From: Micromonospora sp. WMMA1363
GTDB lineage: Bacteria > Actinomycetota > Actinomycetes > Mycobacteriales > Micromonosporaceae
DNA: 64,000 nt
Reading direction: 5' to 3'
Assembly: GCF_030345795.1 (NCBI RefSeq)
Contig: NZ_JAUALB010000001.1
Span: 2,475,001-2,539,000, forward strand
Shown: one piece after another, positions 24,201-32,684 of the stretch
Layout of the letters: the number at the start of each line of letters is the position of its first letter
Numbering within the stretch: position 1 is the stretch's first letter
The notes under the pieces: model-generated
Told to the model about the DNA's origin: nothing
Seen by the model: only the letters and a program-made list of their open reading frames with translations
The model's database searches: none
Position numbers and translations under genes: made by a program

Positions 24201-24298
24201 ACATCAAGAACAAGGGCCTGGCCGGTGTGATGATCTACTCCCTCGAGGGAGATGACGCGCAGACCAGTCTGCTCAAGGCGTCGACCGGCTTGAACTGA
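21287..24298 (+). CDS. Secreted GH18 chitinase with VCBS/FG-GAP repeats
   Basis: This 1003-residue exported protein hydrolyses chitin or a related beta-1,4-GlcNAc polymer. ATG 21287 follows GAAGGA. A signal/anchor segment (about 20-42, ending LPAQA) precedes a domain of about 240 residues with its own hydrophobic helices (ALITASAIMIGFAAGIGC). At least five calcium-binding VCBS-type repeats follow near residues 298, 353, 411, 467 and 536 (FTDLDGDGDGDRAV, FADLDGDTDDDLLI and others). The GH18 domain (about 585-1003) has the active-site motif DGIDIDWE at 756-763 with catalytic Glu763 and MTYDMHG further on. Likely secreted for chitin use. Confidence 0.9.
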   Translation: MRLAYSINARHVRLDRLLTGLIASITAVSLLLWSTDPLPAQARSAAGDQVVTHDFGDPQLADQFRQAFAEIDKAGMRLDDALRDRTKGHLHDVMPDLKFVDFDHEWKVEGTVATITIRAPEVEVDATWWQGALITASAIMIGFAAGIGCTRLGGPPTACAGFGGFVGEFTNGALTQLADGKLGDAEEWGATMAKSVAAGLATFLVAWLTTAGALDLFQSVSQSIVRFTRTVEIFFGGPGVADRLQGYLDVLERYLPRWMDSASTATGVCRDPAGEGPAGEWTALGQVVRSADGTQTRFTDLDGDGDGDRAVSSGGRLYTWLNGGCGSDGERVWFPLGDTAPATAAQLPKPAFFGDLDRDGRDELVNFLTAAESPTGVAAMRVWRNLSSGTEVRWANAVIVANDLGYVGNPVFADLDGDTDDDLLIVDRNNFVTAWENKATGLPSPGDWDKIEGFSHPAEGPVGQLFFTDITGDGRADVVVVQYMTGDVVAWENLGRTGGAASSESVKAVAAAGAAGWESLGTIRSGDAFNGAIGAFSDLDVDRVSDFLLFNSTSRGVDAWRLPGDTSVEDLDWDESGAEAGVPSERVAYFNSWSIYANNYYLKTLDQNGTASRLTKLNYAFQNIDPVNLTCMAANKPGSSDESDPDGNDGAGDAWADYQKGFTAEQSVDGVADQWTDPLKGNFNQIKKLKQKHPNLKVLVSIGGWTYSKFFSDAAATDASRKKFVKSCVDMFIKGDLPKLGDDPAGGPGAAAGVFDGIDIDWEFPASPDGHTGNHHGPQDTANFTALLAEFRAQLGAGKLLTAALPAGPNKISKIEVTQIASYLDLGNIMTYDMHGAWEGSGPTNFNDPLYRSAQDPADGTGLTADDAITTYLGKGFPAGKITLGVPFYARGWTGVQNGGKNGLYQPATGAPPAYPLSQAPGVAFYKELKAANKLTDETIFWDSRTKTTWMYDGSTFFSIETPKSMTARRQYIKNKGLAGVMIYSLEGDDAQTSLLKASTGLN

Positions 24299-24456
24299 GC
24301 ATGTCGCCTATTGAGCGTGGATCAACCGTGTTTCCGTAGGTAGTGCCGGGTCGGCAGGGTGGACGTCGATGGTCCGGGGCAGGTTGTCAATAAGCCCCAA
24401 CGCCTTCCACACCCTGCCGACCGTGGGCTGAGGTTGCCCGGGGTGTGGACACCGGG

Positions 24457-24535
24457 CTATGCCGCGATCTGGTGCAGGGTAGTCGAGCCGAGGGTCCGTT
24501 CGTCGTCGGCGGGACTGAGGTAGCCGAGAGCCCGT
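24457..24535 (-). pseudogene. C-terminal scrap of an IS3-family transposase
   Basis: Read on the minus strand, the sequence gives ALGYLSPADDER then TLGSTTLHQIAA and a stop at 24457-24459. LGYLSPAE/D is the well-known C-terminal signature of IS3/IS2-type OrfB. No further transposase sequence lies upstream, so only a fragment remains. The rest of 24299-24605 contains no gene that I can support. Confidence 0.55.
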
Positions 24536-24605
24536 ACGCCCGGCGGCCCCGCCCGTGCGGCCAATCGGTCCGTATTCCGGAACGACCGGTGCTACAACGG
24601 TTCAC

Positions 24606-25427
24606 GTGACATTCAGGGGCGAGGGGGCGCCGCCCGTCGGGCACACCGCCCGCGCGGGGCAGGAATTCGCCCGCCCGGATGGCCTCGGTGGATCGGGCCC
24701 ACTGCTGGTTCTCTGGGACATCGACAGCACCCTGATCGACAACGGCGGGGTAAGCAAGGAGGCGTACGCGCTGACCTTCACCCGGCTGACCGGCCGGCCA
24801 CTGCGTCACCCGGTAGTCACCGACGGAAAGGCCGACCCCGCGATCCTGCACTCGATGTTGCGGCAGCACGGCATCGAGGCCACACCCGAGCTGGTGGAGC
24901 AGGCGGTACGGATGATGTCCGTCGTGTTCGAGTCGCTCGCGTCGCGGATGCGTGAGCGTGGACACGCCGAGCCGGGGGCCCGCGCGGCCATCGCGGCGCT
25001 GGCCCGGCAGGGCGACGTCGTCCAGTCCGTGCTGGCTGGCAACACCTGGCACAACGCCCAGGTCAAGATCTCCGCCTTCGGCCTCACCGGTGACCTCGAC
25101 TACGAGGTGGGCGCGTCCGGCTCGGACGCCGAGGTACGTGCCGACCTGGTACGGGTCGCGCGAACGAAAGCCACGGCGAAGTGCGGCACCACGTTTCCGC
25201 CGGCTTCCACGGTGCTGATCGGAAACACCCCGCGCGATATCGAGGCCGGCCGCTTTAGCGGCGCCTCCGTGGTGGGCGTGGCCTCGGGCGAGTACCGCGT
25301 GGAGTCGCTGGCCGCGACCGGAGCCGACCCGGTGCCGCCCGACCTCCGGGACGCCGACGCGCTGGTCGGCGCGGTGCTCGGGGCACGGCGCAGACGTCCG
25401 GGGAAGCCCACCGATGACATCCCCTGA
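24606..25427 (+). CDS. HAD-superfamily phosphatase
   Basis: This 273-residue protein has HAD motif I DIDSTLID (Asp38 and Asp40 counted from GTG 24606), a helical cap, motif II in VVQSVLAGNT and motif III/IV in PASTVLIGNTPRDIEAG, matching phosphoglycolate phosphatase-like members. The GTG has no strong ribosome site and translation could be leaderless or start slightly downstream. The stop overlaps the start of a 2H phosphoesterase gene by 14 nt, so the two are co-expressed. The substrate cannot be stated. Confidence 0.8.
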   Translation: MTFRGEGAPPVGHTARAGQEFARPDGLGGSGPLLVLWDIDSTLIDNGGVSKEAYALTFTRLTGRPLRHPVVTDGKADPAILHSMLRQHGIEATPELVEQAVRMMSVVFESLASRMRERGHAEPGARAAIAALARQGDVVQSVLAGNTWHNAQVKISAFGLTGDLDYEVGASGSDAEVRADLVRVARTKATAKCGTTFPPASTVLIGNTPRDIEAGRFSGASVVGVASGEYRVESLAATGADPVPPDLRDADALVGAVLGARRRRPGKPTDDIP

Positions 25428-26115
25428 CCACAGTTGGGACGGCTCGGGCGAACTCGAGTACCCGCGGTCGGACTGGGACCAATATCGACAGCTGGACCGG
25501 CTCGTCGACCACTGGAAGCGGCCGGGCTGGGGCGGTGGCCGGCGCTCCTACCATTGGATCATCCGGTTCGACGACAGCCCCGAAGTCCAGCGGCTCGCCG
25601 CACGCTGCCAGGCCCGGCTGGGGCACCTCCGTACCCTGGATCTGGCCCCCGTCAGCAGCCTGCACATGACCCTGCAACGCGTGTCTTTCACCGATGAGAT
25701 CACCAGCGCGCAGGCTCTCGCGGTGGCCGCCGCCGCCAACGACCGGAACGCGGGCCTGCCGCCGTTCGCCGCCATCGTCGGCCCACTCACCGGGTCGGCA
25801 GATTCGGTCCACTTCAGCGTCGGCCCACACCGGCCCTTTCAACTCCTCCGGCACGCCGCGGCCGCCGCGACCGCGGATGTGCGGGGCGTCGCGGCCGTGC
25901 CCGCCCAACCCACAAACTTCGACCCGCACATCAGCATCGCCTACAACCATCGGCCCACCGCCGCGAAACCGGTCATCGAGCAGGTGGCGACCGTGCGGTC
26001 GATCCCCCCGGTCACGGTCCGGATCGACGCGGTCAGCCTGGTCGAGCTGCGGCGCGATGGCCACACGTACGCCTGGCGGCAGATCGCGGCTGTGCCGCTG
26101 GCGGGCGAGGGGTAG
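25414..26115 (+). CDS. 2H phosphoesterase (2'-5' RNA ligase-like)
   Basis: This 233-residue protein carries the two HxT/S motifs of the 2H fold: LHMTLQ (His84, Thr86) and PHISIAY (His172, Ser174), about 88 residues apart. The family includes LigT/ThpR RNA ligases and cyclic phosphodiesterases acting on 2',3'-cyclic phosphates. An N-terminal extension is rich in Trp, Tyr and Asp. ATG 25414 lies inside the HAD gene. The pair could process a phosphorylated nucleotide or RNA end in successive steps, but this is inference from coupling only. Confidence 0.8.
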   Translation: MTSPDHSWDGSGELEYPRSDWDQYRQLDRLVDHWKRPGWGGGRRSYHWIIRFDDSPEVQRLAARCQARLGHLRTLDLAPVSSLHMTLQRVSFTDEITSAQALAVAAAANDRNAGLPPFAAIVGPLTGSADSVHFSVGPHRPFQLLRHAAAAATADVRGVAAVPAQPTNFDPHISIAYNHRPTAAKPVIEQVATVRSIPPVTVRIDAVSLVELRRDGHTYAWRQIAAVPLAGEG

Positions 26116-26177
26116 CACACCGGAGCCGAGGATCCCGGTCACCTGACGTCGAGGCGGCAGCCGTTCGGGCGTCGGGT

Positions 26178-26214
26178 CAGGCTTCACCTGCTTCGCCACC
26201 GCATCCTCCTCGGC
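26178..26214 (+). repeat. Scrap of an ISL3 transposase 3' end
   Basis: About 35 bases here match the 3' end of the ISL3 transposase gene at 30200-30234 with one missing base and one substitution (shared core CGCCACCGCATCCTCCTCGG). No other part of that IS is present nearby. It shows that a related element once stood here or that DNA next to the present copy was duplicated. The rest of 26116-26343 is featureless. Confidence 0.6.
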
Positions 26215-26343
26215 CAAACTCCATCAACTGTGCCGCGCTCCCGCCCAGGTAGCCGGACGGCCGAACCATGGACGGTGCCCGCCACGAACAGGGCCGCCCG
26301 CTCGGTGTCGCGGCCACTGTCCCGGAGGCCGATAGCACCAGCG

Positions 26344-27030
26344 TCAACGGTTGCGGCCGCCCGCCGCGTCGGCGCGGACGTCGATGCTCAGGGCGTCGAC
26401 GGCCATCCGGGTCAAGTCGGGAAGCTGGTCCTCGGTGAGGGCGATGCCCTGCAGGTTGTCCAGTGCTGTCGCAAAGGCGTGCAGCCGACTGCCCCGCAGA
26501 TCGGCGCCGTCGAGACGGCAGGCGTCCAGTTCTAGATGGCTCAGGTCGCACGATCGCAACGCCACTCCAGACAAGCGGCAGGATGACCAGGTGCCGTGCA
26601 CCAGGGCGCAGTCGGTGAAGGCCACCGAACCGGCGGCGCTGACCCGGCTGAGGGTGGCGTAGTCGAACCGGCAGTTGTCGAACAGAACATCCTTCAGCCG
26701 GACGTCGATGAGTCGGGTTCCGGTGAAGCGGGAGCCGGTCACGGAGCACCGCTCGATGCTGACGCCGGTGAGGGCCGCTCCGGACAGGTCCGTCCGAGCG
26801 ACCTCGCAGCCATAAAGGGCGCCGCCCTCCCAGGTGATCTCGCCGAGATCCGAGGCGGTGATCCGGCAGCCTCGGATGCCCTGGTCCTCGATCTGTCGAC
26901 CCCGCCAGGAAACCTCCTCCACAAGGCCGTCGCGGAGGTCGTCGTCGGTCAGGTCGGTGACCGGGTCGAGTTCTTCCGGGTCGAGGTCGGGCAGGAGGAT
27001 TGTCACGTCGCCCGCCGTGGTGGTCCGCAT
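26344..27030 (-). CDS. Pentapeptide-repeat protein
   Basis: ATG 27030 ([20 protein letters not shown]) follows GGAAAG. Of 228 residues, about 55-205 are pentapeptide repeats with Leu or Phe at every fifth position (e.g. [20 protein letters not shown] and [20 protein letters not shown]) and would form a right-handed quadrilateral beta helix. The C-terminus is an alpha-helical segment ([17 protein letters not shown]). Some members protect DNA gyrase (Qnr, MfpA), but no feature here proves that. The coding region ends close to the ISL3 scrap and its promoter side abuts the nested IS. Confidence 0.85.
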   Translation of the reverse strand: MRTTTAGDVTILLPDLDPEELDPVTDLTDDDLRDGLVEEVSWRGRQIEDQGIRGCRITASDLGEITWEGGALYGCEVARTDLSGAALTGVSIERCSVTGSRFTGTRLIDVRLKDVLFDNCRFDYATLSRVSAAGSVAFTDCALVHGTWSSCRLSGVALRSCDLSHLELDACRLDGADLRGSRLHAFATALDNLQGIALTEDQLPDLTRMAVDALSIDVRADAAGGRNR

Positions 27031-27927
27031 GTCTTTCCAACCTGTTCGGGCGCGGGGTGGGCACGCCACCCCGCGCGTCGAAGCGACCGCCGGTCGGGGG
27101 AGTGTCAAGTTAACGGCCCTGTCTCACTTTCGGTGGTGACGGAGGGTGGCGGGTGTCGTTGTTCCTATGTGGAGGATGTCAACAGACTTGTACAGACGGT
27201 GTTCTCGGGGCTGTCCCCGCTGGTCATCGAGGACGTGACCGACGAGGGTGAGCGGATCGTGGTGCGGGCCCGGACGCCGCGTGACACTGCGGTCTGCCCG
27301 AGGTGCGGGGCCTCGTCCGGACGGGTGCACGGCTATCACTGGCGGACGGTCGCCGACGTTCCGGTCGACGGGCGCCGGGTGGTGGTCCGTGTGCGGGTGC
27401 GGCGTCTGGTGTGCCCCACGCGCGGCTGCCGCCACACCTTCCGTGAACAGGTTCCCGGGGTGCTGGAGCGATACCAGCGCCGCACAGCCCGTTTGAACAG
27501 GCAGGTCAAAGCCGTCGTCAAGGAGTTAGCGGGCCGGGCAGGGTCGCGTCTGCTGGCGATACTCGCCATGGGCCTGTCCCGTCACACGGCCCTACGCGCC
27601 CTGCTGTGCATCCCGCTGCCCAATGAGCGGACGCCTCGGGTGATCGGCGTTGACGATTTCGCTCTACGCCGGCGGCACCGCTACGCCACCGTGGTGATCG
27701 ACGCCGAGACCCATGAGCGGATCGACGTGCTACCCGACCGCACCGCCGACACCCTCGAAGCGTGGTTACGCGCACATCCCGGCGTCGAGGTCGTATGCCG
27801 CGACGGCTCGGCGACCTACGCCGAGGCCATTCGCCGCGCCCTGCCCGCCCTCTGTGTCATCCTTGGGGAAGGCAGGTTGACCTGCTGAAACTCTGACCCG
27901 TGAGGGCGTGCAAGGAGATCCACCCCC

Positions 27928-28329
27928 GTGACATCGCATCACCCGGTGCCCGACCCCGAGGTACCAGCAAAGCCCCGAACAAGGACATACACCGCCGCGT
28001 ACAAGGCGCGGATCCTGGCCGAGTACGAGACCCTCGATAAGGCCGGCAAGGGCGCCCTGCTTCGTCGGGAAGGCCTGTACACGTCGCTGCTCGCGGCGTG
28101 GAAGCATCAGCGTGACGCCGGCGCCCGCGAGGCCCTGGCCAAGCCGGCCGGGCGGCCGAAGACCGATCCGGCGGTGCTGGAGGCAGCCCGGTTGCGGGCA
28201 GACAACGAGCGGCTGCGCGCCGAGTTGGACAAGGCCCGCAAGGTGATCGAGGTGCAGGGAAAACTCTCCGCGCTGTTGGGGCAACTCGCGACCGACAGCC
28301 AGCACAGCGGGAGCGAGCCGACACCATGA
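27928..28329 (+). CDS. IS3-family transposase OrfA
   Basis: This 133-residue helix-turn-helix subunit starts at GTG 27928, with AAGGAG about 10 nt upstream. The [20 protein letters not shown] segment and the following helices form the IS3 HTH_Tnp_1 domain; a leucine-rich coiled coil ([20 protein letters not shown]) for assembly with OrfB comes at the end. Its TGA overlaps the OrfB ATG by 4 bases (ATGA), so OrfB is made by coupled re-initiation and not by the -1 frameshift used in many IS3 members. Confidence 0.85.
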   Translation: MTSHHPVPDPEVPAKPRTRTYTAAYKARILAEYETLDKAGKGALLRREGLYTSLLAAWKHQRDAGAREALAKPAGRPKTDPAVLEAARLRADNERLRAELDKARKVIEVQGKLSALLGQLATDSQHSGSEPTP

Positions 28330-29345
28330 TCGACGCTGCGATCACCGAACTGACGTCGCTGATCGGCATCCGGGCGGCGTGCCGAGCCACCGGCCGGCCG
28401 CAGGCCAACCATTACCGCCGGCACCGCCAGACGCCTGCGCCACCGCGGCCGGGGCGTGAACCCAGGCCGCAGCCACGTGCCCTGAGCGCGGCCGAGCGTG
28501 ACAGCGTCCGGGCGTTGCTCAACAGCCCGGACTTCGCCGACATGGCCCCCGCGGCCGTCTACCACACCCTCCTCGACGAGGGCGTGTACGTGGCGTCGGT
28601 GTCGAGCATGTACCGGATCCTGCGTGCCCACGGCGAAGTCAGGGAGCGCCGCCGTCACGCGGTGCACCCGCCGAAGGTCAAGCCCGAACTGATCGCCGAC
28701 GCCCCCAATCGCGTGTGGTCGTGGGACATCACCAAGCTGCGCGGCCCGGCCAAGCGGGACTTCTACCACCTCTACAGCGTGATCGACATCTACAGCCGTT
28801 ACACCGTCGCGTGGCTGCTCGCCGAGCGCGAGGACGCCGCCCTGGCCGAACGGCTGCTGTCCGACGCGATCACCAAGCAGGGCGTCGCGCGTGAGCAGTT
28901 GACCATCCACGCCGACCGCGGCACCTCAATGGCGTCCAAGACGGTCGCGCAGATGATGGCCGACCTCGGCGTGACCAAGTCCCACTCCCGGCCCAGGTGC
29001 AGCAACGACAACCCGTTCTCCGAGGCCCAGTTCAAGACCCTGAAGTACCGGCCCGACTTCCCCGACCGCTTCGGCAGCGTCCAGGACGCCCGAGCTCACT
29101 GCCGCGCCTTCTTCACCTGGTACAACACCATCCACCGGCACTCCGGCATCGGCTGGCACACCCCACACGACGTCCACCACGGCCACGCCCGGCAGGTCCG
29201 CGATGTCCGCGCCGACGTCCTGACCGCCGCCTACACCCGCAACCCCGAACGATTCGTCCGCGGCATCCCGCAACCACCCGCCCTGCCCACCACCGCGTGG
29301 ATCAACAAGCCCGAGGACACCACGACTCAGTCAACGAACCCCTGA
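28326..29345 (+). CDS. IS3-family transposase OrfB (DDE integrase domain)
   Basis: This 339-residue catalytic subunit has an rve-type DDE domain. The first Asp is in [13 protein letters not shown], the second in [10 protein letters not shown] and the Glu in [20 protein letters not shown]. An N-terminal HTH_21 region ([20 protein letters not shown]) comes before it and the C-terminus [15 protein letters not shown] is of the usual type. The gene is complete, so this IS may be active. The ATG 28326 is coupled to OrfA. Confidence 0.9.
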   Translation: MIDAAITELTSLIGIRAACRATGRPQANHYRRHRQTPAPPRPGREPRPQPRALSAAERDSVRALLNSPDFADMAPAAVYHTLLDEGVYVASVSSMYRILRAHGEVRERRRHAVHPPKVKPELIADAPNRVWSWDITKLRGPAKRDFYHLYSVIDIYSRYTVAWLLAEREDAALAERLLSDAITKQGVAREQLTIHADRGTSMASKTVAQMMADLGVTKSHSRPRCSNDNPFSEAQFKTLKYRPDFPDRFGSVQDARAHCRAFFTWYNTIHRHSGIGWHTPHDVHHGHARQVRDVRADVLTAAYTRNPERFVRGIPQPPALPTTAWINKPEDTTTQSTNP

Positions 29346-30295
29346 ACCGACCGCCCCAAAAAGGTTGACACCTTCCGCCGACGCGGTGCAGGTCGCAGAC
29401 CGGTGGCACCTGTGGCACAACCTCTGTGAAGCCGCCCTCAGCGAGGTGAAGGCGCACAGTACCTGCTGGGCCCCCGTCCTGGACGCACCCATCTACGACG
29501 GCCCCCGCGCGCAGACGACCCAGCAACGCTGGCACCAGGTCCATGACCTGCTCGACCAAGGCGTGGGCCTGCTGGAGTGCGCCCGCCGTCTGCAGTTGAC
29601 CCTGAACACCGTCAAGCGCTACGCGCGAGCCGACCGGCCCGAGCGGATGCTCCGCGTCCCCAAATACCGTGCCAGCCTCGTCGACCCCTACCGCCAACAC
29701 CTACGCAAACGTCGAGCCGAGGACCCCAGCGTCGGCGTCAAGCACCTCTTCGACGAGATCAAGACCCTCGGCTTCACCGGCTGCCTCAACCTCCTGCACA
29801 AGTACATCAACCAAGGCCGCGCGGACGCCGACCACAGCCACATCTCCCCACGCCGCCTCGCCCGGATGATCCTCACCAGACCCGACAACCTCAAACCCGA
29901 GCGCCGAGATCTACTGGCACGGCTCACCGCAGCCTGCCCAGAGATGACCCAACTCGCCGCCGCTGTCGGACGCTTCGCCGAGCTCCTGACGCCTCAACCC
30001 GCAAACACCGACCGGCTCTCGCACTGGATCCTGCAGGTTCGCACGGTCGATCTACCTCATCTGCACGCCTTCACCCGAGGCCTGGAACGCGACCGCGACG
30101 CCGTGAACGCCGCGCTCACGCTCCCCTACAGCAACGGCCCCACCGAAGGCGTCAACACCAAGACCAAACGAATCGCACGTCAAATGCACGGACGAGCAGG
30201 CTTCACCCTGCTCCGCCACCGCATCCTCCTCGGATAACAGCACCCACCGTCACCACCGAAAGTGAGACAGGGCCGTTATTTGTACAGTCCCCAGC

Positions 30296-30487
30296 ATGGA
30301 TGACCCGATCGAGCTGCGACTCGACCTCGCCACCGCCGAGGACCTTCGCAATGCGCTGTACGACCTGGGCGAGCATCAGGCCGCCGGCAGGCCGATCCCC
30401 TACATGGACACCGAGACCAGCACACGGCTCGGCGCCCTCCTGCGAGACCTGGACATCCGGTTGGGCGGCACCGGCAGATTCGCCTAG
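30296..30487 (+). CDS. Small hypothetical protein (63 aa)
   Basis: ATG 30296 begins MDDPIELRLDLATAEDLRNA 5 bases after the IS256-type terminus, so its natural leader has been replaced by IS sequence. The protein seems to be a small alpha/beta domain with DLRNALYDLGEHQAAGR and a basic end LDIRLGGTGRF. No recognised family. Codon use is chromosome-like. Expression may now depend on the IS. The following 30488-30840 contain no gene I can support. Confidence 0.5.
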   Translation: MDDPIELRLDLATAEDLRNALYDLGEHQAAGRPIPYMDTETSTRLGALLRDLDIRLGGTGRFA

Positions 30488-30840
30488 CCGGCTTGCCAGC
30501 GAGCGGTACGGAAGCCGGCACATCAGCCGCCGTCGAGGTCGGGGCTTCCGCCTGCCGCGCCAGTCCAACCCCGGGACTGGCTTGCCACCGGATCACCGGG
30601 TCGCGGCACCAACTCCACCGCGAGGACGTGCCCGACCCCTCCCCACAGCCGCCGGCCCCACGCCGGAACCATCGAGCGCGGGCCCCCTCAGACGGCCTAC
30701 ATCGGCACAGCGAGCCCGACCCGAGGAGAAGTCGACTGAGCCGGCGCTCAGGGCGTCTCCAGGGCGTCAGGGCGTCGTCAGGGCGTCAAACGCCGGCCAA
30801 CGTTGACCAAGAACGACCATCGGCGCCCGGACATAGAACC

Positions 30841-30870
30841 AGCTCAGAGCCTTGATCACGGCTCTGAGCT
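30841..30870 (-). terminator. rnpB: Hairpin downstream of rnpB
   Basis: AGCTCAGAGCC (30841-30851) and GGCTCTGAGCT (30860-30870) form an 11-bp perfect stem with an 8-nt loop, 7 bases after the 3' end of RNase P RNA on the minus strand. No T-tract follows. It is a likely terminator or 3' processing boundary. Confidence 0.7.
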
Positions 30871-30877
30871 GGTGGGC

Positions 30878-31297
<420 letters not shown>

Positions 31298-31558
31298 GCG
31301 TCCTCATCCTAACGACGCGAGGGCCGCCCCCGATTCCGGCCCAAGCGGGTGATCGACTTGATGCTGCCGGCATCGCTCCACCAATGCAACATCCGGCCGA
31401 CGGCCCGCGATGGATCAGAACGCCCCGATCTCAACTCACGGTGATCGTCACGACGCGTCCGCAGCGTACGACGGGCGGTAGCCCACCGGGCGCCCGACTC
31501 GACGGCGGGCGGGCCGTACTAGCCTCAACGCCGTTCAGTTAGGGCGGTGGCTGGTTCG

Positions 31559-32660
31559 TCAAGGGTCGTTGGTGATGACGTTGATGCTGGTGGTGGCTTT
31601 GTAGGTGCGGCGGTCGACGTTGGGTCCTCGGGCTTGGCACTTGGAGTTCGAGCGTTTGATCATGCGGGCCTTGGTCCGGATGCGGCGCTCGGGCAGCAGG
31701 TTGGCCAGGACGCGTTCGCCGATGGCGCCGACGAGGTCGATGACGGTGTCGGCGATGACACCGGCGGCCTGGGTGATCTGGTCGCGGGCGGCGTGCAGGG
31801 CGGTGGTGAAGCTGGCCCGGTCTGGGTCGAGGCCGGGCCTGCTGTCGGTGGCGTCGACCATGGCGGTGCGCAGCACCTGGTAGACGATCAGCAGGGCGTG
31901 GATCTCTTGGTCGATGCCCTCGGGGGTACGGGCGCGCAGCACCCGGCCGCCGAGGATGGTGGACTTGAGTTCCAGGTAGGCGGTCTCGATCTCCCACCGC
32001 TGGTGGTAGAGGCCGACGAGGTCGGCGGCGGGGTAGCGACGTGGGTCGAGCAGGGTGGTGATGAGTCGGTAGTCGCCGGTGTGGCTGCCGGTCGTGGTGG
32101 TGATGCTGATCCGGGCCTCGATGACTCTTACCGGCTGGCCGCCGATGACCGACAGCCAGGATCCGTCTCGACAGCGGCGGGTCATCGGGAGTTTCCGGTT
32201 GGTCTTGCAGCGGATCAGCAGGTCCGCTCCGGTGGCGGTGAACGCGGTGATCAGGTCGGCGGCGGCGTAGTTGCGGTCGGCCAGCAGCAACATTCCGGCG
32301 CGCAGGCTGCGGGTCAGCCGGTGGGCTTGGGTGGTCTCGCCGGTGGTGCTCGGGTCGAACACGGCGTCGATGACCGAGCGGGTGCCGCACGTCAACAGGG
32401 CGCTCAGCCGCAGTGTGGGGTAGCCGGAGCCGCCGTTGTTGCACCGGTGTTTGACGTAGCGACGCAGGTTCGCCGGCGAGTCCGCGACGGCGATCATGGT
32501 GCCGTCGATGACGACCGGTAGCAGTCCCCGCCACCGCACCGCGGCGACAGCGCTGGTGGCCGCGGGGCCGCGTAGCAGGTCGAACAAGGCCCGCAGCGGT
32601 GCCGGGCCGAGTCGTTGCCGGGCCTGTCGCAACGCACTACCGCTCGGCGGCGACTGAACG
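31559..32660 (-). pseudogene. IS4-family transposase lacking its N-terminus
   Basis: The open frame from about 32660 to the stop at 31559 encodes the DDE part of an IS4-type transposase: VVIDGTMIAVADSPANL (first Asp), MLLLADRNYAAADLI (second Asp) and YHQRWEIETAYLELKSTI (the Y-R-E-K-type Glu motif). It starts only at SPPSGSALRQARQRLGPAPL; the usual about 90 N-terminal residues are missing, and the TauE gene begins 25 bp beyond. The frame continuing to 33109 is the antisense of that gene. This is a truncated, inactive copy. Only 31298-31558 separate it from rnpB, with no gene. Confidence 0.8.
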
Positions 32661-32684
32661 ACGTTGGTACTAGCCTGCGGAATC

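Larger units (their letters stand above)
27855..29370 (+). mobile_element. IS3-family insertion sequence inside the ISL3 transposase
   Basis: Approximate ends are TGTCATCCTTGGGG (27855 on) and the complement of TGTCAACCTTTTTGGGG (to 29370), imperfect inverted repeats of IS3 type beginning TGTCA. It carries orfA and orfB. The exact outer base and a 3-bp target duplication cannot be fixed, because candidate triplets at the two ends do not agree in every alignment. Confidence 0.8.
27169..30237 (+). pseudogene. ISL3-family transposase split by an IS3 insertion
   Basis: The 5' half (GTG 27169 to about 27854) encodes the zinc finger ([20 protein letters not shown]), the HTH region and the first catalytic part [19 protein letters not shown], ending ...AEAIRRALP. 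The 3' half resumes at about 29371 with SADAVQVADRWHLWHNLCEA and continues through NGPTEGVNTKTKRIARQMHG to TAA at 30235-30237. The two halves are otherwise uninterrupted, so this IS was functional until the IS3 element entered. It is not the same as the two ISL3 copies at 16-19 kb. Confidence 0.88.
27115..30274 (+). mobile_element. ISL3-family insertion sequence, copy 3, interrupted by IS3
   Basis: Ends GGCCCTGTCTCACTTTCGG (27115 on) and its exact complement (to 30274) enclose an ISL3 transposase gene that an IS3 element splits. Flanking octamers AAGTTAAC and GTTATTTG do not match, so no target duplication is seen. Confidence 0.75.
27098..30291. mobile_element. IS256-type termini bracketing a nested ISL3/IS3 block
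   Basis: GGGAGTGTCAAGTTAACGGC at 27098-27117 and GCCGTTATTTGTACAGTCCC at 30272-30291 are the same left and right ends that bound the intact IS256 element at 51775-53145. No IS256 coding sequence lies between them; an ISL3 element does. The 9 bases outside differ, so there is no target duplication. This may be an IS256-derived miniature element or deletion product that took in an ISL3 copy. Confidence 0.6.
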
